Source of the DNA: a virus
Length of the DNA: 42,837 bases
Virus record (IMG/VR): IMGVR_UViG_3300020497_000005
Span: 1-42,837 of that record
Strand: one strand, 5' to 3'
Both the position numbers and the translations under genes were made by a program. Below, piece by piece: positions 37,474 through 42,837 of the stretch. The notes under the pieces are model-generated. The model was not told the origin of the DNA. It saw only the letters and a program-made list of their open reading frames with translations, and did no database searches. The first letter of the stretch is position 1. Each line of letters starts with the position of its first letter.

Positions 37474-38567
37474 TACTTCTCGTTTAATAAGAATTTGTTA
37501 CTAATAACTTTGAATGAGATTGTTCTATCGTAACTTCTAATTACAACACCTTCTCTATCAAAGTTTGGATTCAAATCTGATTTACCATCAGCCATCTTTA
37601 ATAACTCATCAATCGTGTCCGGTAAATGGAAATGTGTGTCTAACACCGGTACGGTCTCTATACCTAATTCAGTCACCAGTGATTGAAATAAAGATAATGA
37701 ATCATACTCTTGTAAATCAATATGAAACAGGTTGAAGAATCTTACGGTTTGTCCTTTGATTTTATATGGGTTCCCTTGGATACCCTCACCAATAAGTTCT
37801 CCTTGAATAGAGATGTTCGCGTTCTCACCATATTCTCTCATTTTGTTTTCCAAATCCAATTCACGAGCAACTTTCCAAAATGTGTTACCTTCAGTTTCCA
37901 ATAACTCCAAATTACGAGAACAAACACCAAACTCTCCGTTATTGTAGTAGAATGTTGAGGAAGAACCATCTAATTTTTCTGTTACATAGTAAGTATGTTT
38001 CTTCATTTCTTCATACTCGGATGCCAAGTTCTGAATTCTCTCTTCATCAGTTTTACGAATGAAACTTGGGAACATACCTTTAACCTTTCCGGCTAGTTCT
38101 GCTGGAATTGGTGGTTCGTACTTAACGATTCCCAATTTTTCAGTCACATCAGTTCCCGGAACCAATTCAATCATATCTGATGGTGAAATAACGGTTCTAT
38201 TTGGTTCCAAAGCAACATTCTCATTTAATAACGTTTCAGAAACTCTATAACCATAACCTTCAAATAAAACAGATAAAGGTAAAATTAATCCTTGGGATAC
38301 CTGCCCGCGAAGTTTCACGGTCCTCAAACGGAATCCTTCTTCATCACCCATTTTCTTATATGAACTCTTACGTAAGAATTCAAATTCTTCTCTGATTGGT
38401 AAGAATGAATCAATCTCACAATATACAACCAAATCATTTATTCTGTGACCAACTTCTTTTGCCACAACCACTTTCCAACCATCCACGATTGCCAATTCAA
38501 TCATATCGGCCCCGGGAATTTCTTGAATATCACTAATTCTTCTAATACTAGCTAACTTTCTTTCCAT
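37473..38567 (-). CDS. RNA ligase with N-terminal OB-like domain, Rnl5 (DraRnl)-like
   Basis: This 364-residue protein has an N-terminal segment (MERKLASIRRISDIQEIPGADMIELAIVDGWKVVVAKEVG) that is the OB-type module seen in Deinococcus Rnl5-like ligases, which seal 3'-OH/5'-phosphate nicks in RNA. The ligase domain has motif I TEKLDGSSSTFYY with the adenylated Lys near 198, NISIQGELIGEGIQGNPYKI (motif IIIa region), FDREGVVIRS (motif IV) and SFKVISNKFLL (motif V). It is distinct from the Rnl1-like enzyme at 34900-35934, so the phage has two RNA ligases of different families. It sits between small genes joined by TAATG overlaps, in an early-type operon started by the promoter at 39370-39399. Confidence 0.88.
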   Translation of the reverse strand: MERKLASIRRISDIQEIPGADMIELAIVDGWKVVVAKEVGHRINDLVVYCEIDSFLPIREEFEFLRKSSYKKMGDEEGFRLRTVKLRGQVSQGLILPLSVLFEGYGYRVSETLLNENVALEPNRTVISPSDMIELVPGTDVTEKLGIVKYEPPIPAELAGKVKGMFPSFIRKTDEERIQNLASEYEEMKKHTYYVTEKLDGSSSTFYYNNGEFGVCSRNLELLETEGNTFWKVARELDLENKMREYGENANISIQGELIGEGIQGNPYKIKGQTVRFFNLFHIDLQEYDSLSLFQSLVTELGIETVPVLDTHFHLPDTIDELLKMADGKSDLNPNFDREGVVIRSYDRTISFKVISNKFLLNEK

Positions 38568-38950
38568 TATATCAATTCAAATTTTGTTAATGTATCTCTT
38601 CTTTCTTCTTTGTTAATACCCAATAAATAATTCTTAACATTACTCACAATTGTCTTACTATAAATCTGAGCAATAGCCCTGAATGTTATAGTTTTTTTTA
38701 CAATATGGTCGGGATTACTTTTTAACCTATCGTTTTTATAATCACTTATCGCTTTAAGGATGTTGTTTTTATAACCACTAGACCCATCAACTAAATTAAT
38801 AGTGTGTTCGGTAAATTGGCCATTTACAACAATTCTCAATAAATGAACTTTCTTAGATTTACAAAAGGTTATGACGTATTCGTCATAACCCATATGTGTA
38901 AATCCGGTATCGGTTTTTTGGTATTTAGCTACCTTGAAGATGTTCTCCAT
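38567..38950 (-). CDS. Unrecognised 127-residue protein
   Basis: A basic protein starting MENIFKVAKYQKTDTGFTHMGYDEYVITFCKSKKVHLLRI, not recognised. Mixed alpha/beta composition, no membrane segment or catalytic motif. It overlaps both neighbours by one base (TAATG on each side), so it is part of a tightly coupled early operon with the Rnl5-like ligase. Confidence 0.6.
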   Translation of the reverse strand: MENIFKVAKYQKTDTGFTHMGYDEYVITFCKSKKVHLLRIVVNGQFTEHTINLVDGSSGYKNNILKAISDYKNDRLKSNPDHIVKKTITFRAIAQIYSKTIVSNVKNYLLGINKEERRDTLTKFELI

Positions 38951-39321
38951 TATACTCTTACCATTTTTTTAGGGTCTTTACCCAATTTTTTCAAAATCTC
39001 ATTTCTCTCGTATGTGTCTTGGTCAATGATTGATTTACTCAATTTCATCAGTTCCATTTTAGACATTTCACCACACTCGTTATACACTTCTGATTGTAGT
39101 TTTGAGTAATCACTCAAAGCTCTTTCAGACTCACCCATTAATCCACGGAAGTTGGCTGATTGCATTTTCAACGAACCTAATGAAGAACCAATCCATTTAG
39201 CCAATGAAGTTTCATCTTTTAAATACAAACCGTAAGTTCCGTATTTTGTGTAATAGAACGCTAAGATGTTATCTTCTTTTGTCCATTCGTGTAATCCTAA
39301 AGTTTTGCTACGTGTTGCCAT
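38950..39321 (-). CDS. Unrecognised 123-residue protein at the head of the ligase operon
   Basis: This protein starts MATRSKTLGLHEWTKEDNILAFYYTKYGTYGL and is helical and polar, with YxxSKLQSEVYNECGEMSKMELMKLSKS in the middle and a basic end. No family is recognised. The frame is open to an ATG at 39372, but the perfect promoter at 39370-39399 places the transcript start near 39363, so the start at 39321 is preferred, with a leader of about 42 bases. It is the first gene of a coupled set leading to the Rnl5-like ligase and the DUF3307 protein. Confidence 0.65.
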   Translation of the reverse strand: MATRSKTLGLHEWTKEDNILAFYYTKYGTYGLYLKDETSLAKWIGSSLGSLKMQSANFRGLMGESERALSDYSKLQSEVYNECGEMSKMELMKLSKSIIDQDTYERNEILKKLGKDPKKMVRV

Positions 39322-39369
39322 AATTTTTAAATTTGTAAATGTTAATGTATTTGTTACTATTTGATGGTA

Positions 39370-39399
39370 CAAAGATACTACTTTATTTTAATCCACCAA
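39370..39399 (-). promoter_or_regulatory. Bacteroidetes-type promoter of the Rnl5-ligase operon
   Basis: The minus strand shows TTG (39399-39397), a 19-bp spacer and TATCTTTG (39377-39370). Confidence 0.85.
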
Positions 39400-39404
39400 A
39401 TTTT

Positions 39405-39797
39405 TTACAAAGAAATTTCAAATCTTTTTCGCATTAGTTCTAACTTATCTTCCGGAACCCCGTGTTCATTGACTCCACCGTGTCTGTTTTCTACAATTAT
39501 AGAGAATACTTTATATCCGTATTTTGATGCCAAGTCATAATATGGTTGCATTTCCCACTCTTGTGTGAATGTATTTGATACCACAACTTTATGTTCGTAT
39601 TTCATTAAAAAATCAACTTCTTCTTGACACCAAGAGTGAGCATCTTTAATTTCAGATGGTTTGAAATTATAATTTCCATCTCTATCCACAAAAAACATAT
39701 CAGCTTCTTTAATATACCCTCTATTACCGGCAATAGATTTAGCCAATGTTGATTTACCACTTCCTGGTAACCCTCTTAATAAAAATAACTCTTTCAT
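39405..39797 (-). CDS. P-loop kinase-like protein (polynucleotide-kinase/zeta-type fold)
   Basis: This 130-residue protein begins with MKELFLLRGLPGSGKSTLAKSIAG, a Walker A loop (residues 9-17) of the type found in T4 polynucleotide kinase and related small kinases. DMFFVDRDG and VVVSNTF follow as acceptor and Walker B-like strands, and MRKRFE contains basic residues of the lid. It lacks the phosphatase domain of T4 Pnkp. In the company of two RNA ligases it could supply 5'-phosphates for repair of cleaved RNA, with the phosphatase step coming from another protein. Other small P-loop kinases cannot be excluded. It is one base from the next gene. Confidence 0.7.
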   Translation of the reverse strand: MKELFLLRGLPGSGKSTLAKSIAGNRGYIKEADMFFVDRDGNYNFKPSEIKDAHSWCQEEVDFLMKYEHKVVVSNTFTQEWEMQPYYDLASKYGYKVFSIIVENRHGGVNEHGVPEDKLELMRKRFEISL

Positions 39798-39798
39798 A

Positions 39799-40080
39799 TT
39801 AATTTTTTAAATATTTTACAATCTTCTCAATTCCGTCAGTATCATCCGGATTTATGATGAACTCATCAAATGCTCCGTACCTACATTGATACCCAAAAAT
39901 ATATTTTAAACCATAACTAACTCTTTCCCAAAAAGGTCGTTTAGTTAAATGAGTATGGATATAAACCATTGGATATTTTACACCATCAATTTCATCTTCA
40001 TCATATAAAACAACCATTTGATGTTCCGTATTATGACAGGAACAAATGAATAAATCTTTTTGTGTTTGTTTAATTTCCAT
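39799..40080 (-). CDS. Unrecognised 93-residue protein
   Basis: A small protein with LFICSCHNTEHQMVVLYDEDE near the start, where two Cys and two His could form a metal site, followed by WERVSYGLKYIFGYQCRYGAFDEFII. The pattern resembles a short hypothetical protein seen in many phages, but I know no function. It lies one base from each neighbour, between the phosphoesterase and the kinase-like gene, in the early leftward cluster. Confidence 0.6.
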   Translation of the reverse strand: MEIKQTQKDLFICSCHNTEHQMVVLYDEDEIDGVKYPMVYIHTHLTKRPFWERVSYGLKYIFGYQCRYGAFDEFIINPDDTDGIEKIVKYLKN

Positions 40081-40081
40081 A

Positions 40082-40744
40082 TTATTTTCTTTTTCGACCT
40101 TCGTCGGTTATCATATCATCTGTGTGATGGTCATCGTCCATATTTGATTTAATTTCTCTCAATTTTACAATCTTAATAACATTGTCTAATGAGTATGGTA
40201 CAAAAAACAATGAACCATCAATACCAACATCCATTCTACGACCCTTACCAAAGATTTTACCCGTTGGGAGATGTACATGTCCATGGAGGTGAATATGTCC
40301 TTTATTTAGTCCATCCCAAGAATCTATAGGGTAGTGCATTAAAACTAAAGTGTCAAATTTATACATCAATTTTGTGTAATGATTAACACTCGTAAACAAT
40401 TCCTGACAATCACCTCTATTATTTTCAATGTGATGGTCGTGATTACCTAATATAAGGTGAATCTCTTGACACACAATTCTATCTCTAAAAATTTTTACAT
40501 TTTCAAAACCACCAAAACTCCAATCACCCAAGTGAATCAAAACATCATCTTGACCAACAACACTATTAATACCGTGTACAATAGCGTCGTTCATCTCCCC
40601 AATATTACTAAAATCTCTTGTTTGGTGAATTGGAACACTTCCATCCGGAAGTCTCCATTCGGTTACACCACGACATATATTCTTATGCCCAAAGTGTGTG
40701 TCGGATATAATCCAAACTTTTCTATCGTTATCTATCTTAATCAT
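40082..40744 (-). CDS. Calcineurin-like metallophosphoesterase
   Basis: This 220-residue protein shows the dinuclear metal signature of the calcineurin family: ISDTHFGHKN (D-x-H), HLGDWSFGG (GD), LILGNHDHH (GNHD), LMHYPID and HIHLHGHVH (GHxH). Such enzymes cleave phosphomonoesters or diesters, including 2',3'-cyclic phosphates in RNA or cyclic nucleotides. Near a kinase-like protein, two RNA ligases and a cyclic-phosphate-type receiver, end-healing of RNA is an attractive role but is inferred. The start overlaps the upstream gene by eight bases. The C-terminus is charged and His/Asp rich (DDDHHTDDMITDEGRKRK). Confidence 0.88.
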   Translation of the reverse strand: MIKIDNDRKVWIISDTHFGHKNICRGVTEWRLPDGSVPIHQTRDFSNIGEMNDAIVHGINSVVGQDDVLIHLGDWSFGGFENVKIFRDRIVCQEIHLILGNHDHHIENNRGDCQELFTSVNHYTKLMYKFDTLVLMHYPIDSWDGLNKGHIHLHGHVHLPTGKIFGKGRRMDVGIDGSLFFVPYSLDNVIKIVKLREIKSNMDDDHHTDDMITDEGRKRK

Positions 40745-41234
40745 ACTGCAAATCTAATTCTTTTTTTCCAAACCAAAAAGGTTTTTCTCTGTTTTTCCAA
40801 GACGCTAAATTAATTTTAGCCCCCATATAATAATTTCTATAAGATTCCACAACAGAATCCACCTTAAACTCATCCGGCATCGCCATAGCCGGAGTAGTAA
40901 AATCAATGTCCGGGATGTTTGGTTTATTTATAATACACCAATTAATCACATCTATTGATTTATGTCTTTTACCATACCTGTGGGTATATTCCTTACCAAG
41001 TTCTAAACCTAATTCACAAAGATACAAATAGTTTGATAAACTCTCACGAGTCCAAATAGCACAAGGGTGGTTCTTATGTGACAACTTGTACGGTACTTGG
41101 TGGGTAACTTGTTCGGTTACGTGATGAACCGAACATAATAACTGAGCCGTTTCAAGTATCATTTTGATACAGTGGGAATTATTATGATATTGAGCATTTA
41201 ATTTAGGGTTTTCGTCTAAGAAAAAAATATTCAT
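40737..41234 (-). CDS. Conserved-type phage protein of unknown function
   Basis: This 165-residue protein starts MNIFFLDENPKLNAQYHNNSHCIKMILETAQLLC. I recall proteins with this kind of N-terminus, conserved His residues and the later CAIWTRES and YLCELGLELGKEYTHRYGK segments as widespread hypothetical proteins of T4-like phages. The conserved His, Asp and Trp residues suggest an enzyme, but none is established. The start is set by a perfect host-type promoter at 41261-41290, giving a leader of about 20 bases. It heads the operon with the phosphoesterase and kinase-like genes. Confidence 0.7.
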   Translation of the reverse strand: MNIFFLDENPKLNAQYHNNSHCIKMILETAQLLCSVHHVTEQVTHQVPYKLSHKNHPCAIWTRESLSNYLYLCELGLELGKEYTHRYGKRHKSIDVINWCIINKPNIPDIDFTTPAMAMPDEFKVDSVVESYRNYYMGAKINLASWKNREKPFWFGKKELDLQYD

Positions 41235-41260
41235 TTTTATTATTTTTAAATATTAAGGGA

Positions 41261-41290
41261 CAAAGATATAACTATTTTTTTTTATTCCAA
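41261..41290 (-). promoter_or_regulatory. Bacteroidetes-type promoter partly inside the HNH gene
   Basis: The minus strand shows TTG (41290-41288), a 19-bp spacer and TATCTTTG (41268-41261). The -33 element lies inside the last codons of the homing endonuclease gene at 41272-42135, suggesting that the endonuclease inserted just upstream without losing the promoter. Confidence 0.85.
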
Positions 41291-42135
41291 GGGATTGACC
41301 CTTTTTTTCTCCCTGATTTTTCTACACAGATTTCATCAATTTTATCAAATTGATGATATCTCCAAATAAAACCTCCGGAACTTTTTGACTTACCTAACGA
41401 ACAATTCTCAATACCACCTCTGTTAATATTTAATTCGTTTGATGCAACACTAATACACCCCCACTCTTTTATTAAGTAACCTTTTAGATTATATTGATAC
41501 ACTTTTTTTGTACTACTATTACACCCTAATAAAAATTTTACACCTTTATTCCAAGGAATACCACCTTTTTTTCTACCTGACTTTTCATAAATTATCGGTT
41601 TAATTTCTTCACCATTAATATTGTTTTCATATTTCCAAATAAACCCACCAGAACTTTTAGACATCCCCCTACCACAATTTTCAATACCACTTGATTTAAT
41701 ACCTAAATTTTTAGAAGCTGTTTTAACAGAATCGTATCTTTGTATAAATTCACCACTCAGTGTGAATTGTAATATTGGTTTTCTATTGTTCAATCTTTCG
41801 GGTAAACCAATTAATCTTAATTTATTTTTAAAATTATCGTATATTCTACTTGAAGGTGAATAACGTTTTTGATTACCATTACCATTTATTAAACACCACA
41901 TAGCGTAATACATTTTATTACAAAATGGTGTTTTTTTATAAATCTCAACTAGTAATTTGTGACAAATATAATGTTCTTTTGGTGTTAATAACACTAAATT
42001 ACCTTTATTATTTAACCCACCAACACTTTTAGGTATTATATGGTGATTTTCATAAATCTGACCTTCTTTAGTTTTTTTTCTATTTTGAGAATCGGCCTTA
42101 TCAATTATTTTTTCATAAATTTTAATGTAATTCAT
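41272..42135 (-). CDS. HNH homing endonuclease with two NUMOD-type repeats
   Basis: This 287-residue protein has the HNH core near residues 29-60: ENHHIIPKSVGGLNNKGNLVLLTPKEHYICH, with the HH, the N and the final EH...H in place. Two copies of a DNA-binding repeat follow, each ending SKSSGGFIWKY or SKSSGGFIWRY and preceded by an SVASNELNI/TASKNLGI helix (NUMOD1-like), plus two SGRKKG(G/S)IPWNK motifs. This is the usual layout of phage free-standing HNH homing endonucleases. A late-type motif lies 14 bases upstream. It separates the cyclic-phosphate receiver-like gene from the rest of the early cluster. Confidence 0.88.
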   Translation of the reverse strand: MNYIKIYEKIIDKADSQNRKKTKEGQIYENHHIIPKSVGGLNNKGNLVLLTPKEHYICHKLLVEIYKKTPFCNKMYYAMWCLINGNGNQKRYSPSSRIYDNFKNKLRLIGLPERLNNRKPILQFTLSGEFIQRYDSVKTASKNLGIKSSGIENCGRGMSKSSGGFIWKYENNINGEEIKPIIYEKSGRKKGGIPWNKGVKFLLGCNSSTKKVYQYNLKGYLIKEWGCISVASNELNINRGGIENCSLGKSKSSGGFIWRYHQFDKIDEICVEKSGRKKGSIPWNKKK

Positions 42136-42149
42136 AATCTTTGTTTAAT

Positions 42150-42157
42150 TATAAATA
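42150..42157 (-). promoter_or_regulatory. Putative late-type promoter motif before the HNH gene
   Basis: The minus strand reads GTGATATTTATAATTAAAC, with the core ending 14 bases before the ATG at 42135. All three homing endonuclease genes in the window carry this motif. Confidence 0.45.
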
Positions 42158-42220
42158 TCACAAAATATTATAATATTTTATTTTTAACCAAATAATATTA
42201 CCATAACCAATAATGTTTGG

Positions 42221-42691
42221 TTATTTAATAGGTATTCGAACCCTAACACAGGTCTCAGGTTGTTTTTCATTTTTTAAGAAATTGTTAACCCAACCACAAA
42301 TATTGTGGGCTCCAACAGGATTTGCTGAATGAACATAAATTAACGGGAAAATAAATTTATCATTCTTTTTTTCGTTTTTAGTCATATTAATTCTTTCCGG
42401 AAATACATAATAGAATTGATTTACTAACCACTTAGCGGCATCATAACCAGTTTTCTCATTAATATTGTTATAGTCCAAAGTGTAGTTTGGAGAAACATTA
42501 TTAAAATACTCTTTCATTGCAGAATCACCTAAATCGTGGTCCAAAGATATAATATCAATATTCTCCAACCCAATCTTATTAACTTGTACAACAAATTCAT
42601 CGTAATCTCTAACTACAATCCAATCATCACCAGTAGGAGTTCTCACATCATCAAGATATATTCTACAAGGTGGTTTCATATTATTTTCCAT
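42221..42691 (-). CDS. Cyclic-phosphate-processing receiver-like (cREC) protein
   Basis: This 156-residue protein has the receiver-like pattern described for the cREC family: RIYLDDVRTP at the start, WIVVRDYDEF, IISLDHDLGD in the middle, then KTGYDAAKWLVNQ and a C-terminal IYVHSANPVGAHNI. The conserved acidic residues and the HSANPVG motif differ from signalling receivers, and comparative genomic work proposes action on cyclic phosphate ends of RNA. An insertion near residues 60-80 and 105-120 makes it longer than usual. It agrees with the RNA ligases, kinase-like protein and phosphoesterase nearby. A -7 element TATATTTG lies 17 bases upstream. Confidence 0.75.
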   Translation of the reverse strand: MENNMKPPCRIYLDDVRTPTGDDWIVVRDYDEFVVQVNKIGLENIDIISLDHDLGDSAMKEYFNNVSPNYTLDYNNINEKTGYDAAKWLVNQFYYVFPERINMTKNEKKNDKFIFPLIYVHSANPVGAHNICGWVNNFLKNEKQPETCVRVRIPIK

Positions 42692-42708
42692 ATCTAATTA
42701 TTTAGATG

Positions 42709-42716
42709 CAAATATA
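42709..42716 (-). promoter_or_regulatory. Bacteroidetes-type -7 element
   Basis: The minus strand reads TATATTTG, 17 bases upstream of the ATG at 42691. The -33 position reads TCG instead of TTG, so the promoter is a weaker match. Confidence 0.5.
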
Positions 42717-42740
42717 ATAATTTTTATTTAATAAACGAAA

Positions 42741-42748
42741 TATTTATA
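42741..42748 (+). promoter_or_regulatory. Putative late-type promoter motif at the right end
   Basis: TATTTATA followed by AATAAAAATAAT and then the ATG at 42761, the same layout as upstream of 461. Confidence 0.45.
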
Positions 42749-42760
42749 AATAAAAATAAT

Positions 42761-42837
42761 ATGAAAGGTCAAAGATTAATAATTAGAAATAATGGTATAA
42801 CAAAAATTATAATAAATTATCAAAATTTAAACGATTT
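42761..42837 (+). CDS. Partial gene running off the right edge
   Basis: The frame is open from ATG 42761 to the end of the window and begins MKGQRLIIRNNGITKIIINY. Only 25 codons are visible, so no family can be given. The late-type motif 12 bases upstream supports a real start. Confidence 0.5.
   Translation, partial: MKGQRLIIRNNGITKIIINYQNLND

Noticed and set aside
42196-42215. Inverted repeat TAACCAA/TTGGTTA between the HNH and cREC genes
   Set aside because: It can fold but has no T-run on either strand. It is not called as a terminator.

Overview
The window is a contiguous piece of a large, AT-rich, T4-like (myovirus-type) phage genome. A Bacteroidetes host, probably a flavobacterium-like one, is inferred from two features. 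Several genes carry near-perfect copies of the Bacteroidetes housekeeping promoter (TTG, 19-bp spacer, TAnnTTTG). Gene starts have A-rich leaders with no Shine-Dalgarno sequence. Nearly all genes lie on the minus strand, packed tightly, often with TAATG stop/start overlaps.

Layout from left to right. (1) 1-1663, plus strand: one left-truncated gene and three unrecognised genes, some probably virion proteins. (2) 1726-6594, mostly minus: a HExxH metallopeptidase-like protein with a putative prohead-protease site, a secreted archaemetzincin-like protease, an L,D-transpeptidase-like protein and a VSR/EDxHD-type homing endonuclease. (3) 6728-24623, minus: the T4-type head and packaging module, with major capsid protein gp23, scaffold gp22, prohead protease gp21, portal gp20, two low-complexity fibre-like proteins, large terminase gp17 and several unassigned virion or assembly proteins. 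A plus-strand ribosomal protein bS21 gene interrupts it. (4) 24736-32700: a translation-quality and RNA island. It holds a ClpC-like unfoldase without an N-domain, an M20-like peptidase, a tmRNA gene, its partner gene smpB, a roughly 0.9-kb structured non-coding RNA with its own promoter and terminator, and four tRNA-like elements of odd architecture. (5) 32833-34823: a small lipoprotein, a degenerate M23-like protein, an M15 peptidoglycan peptidase and a membrane-anchored GAF-like protein. (6) 34900-42691: an RNA-repair-rich early region with two RNA ligases (Rnl1-like and Rnl5-like), a polynucleotide-kinase-like P-loop protein, a calcineurin-like phosphoesterase and a cyclic-phosphate-processing receiver-like protein. 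GIY-YIG and HNH homing endonucleases are interspersed.

Two promoter types divide the genes. RNA, proteostasis and early genes have host-type TTG-N19-TAnnTTTG promoters, sometimes so close to the ATG that the mRNA should be leaderless. Virion genes and the homing endonucleases instead carry an ATATTTATA motif shortly upstream of the ATG. Read together, bS21, tmRNA/SmpB, ClpC-like ATPase, peptidase, tRNA-like RNAs, large ncRNA and RNA-repair enzymes suggest that the phage carries its own kit for controlling initiation, rescuing ribosomes, degrading tagged products and repairing cleaved RNA. This functional linkage is inference; the gene identities rest on motifs read directly from the sequence.
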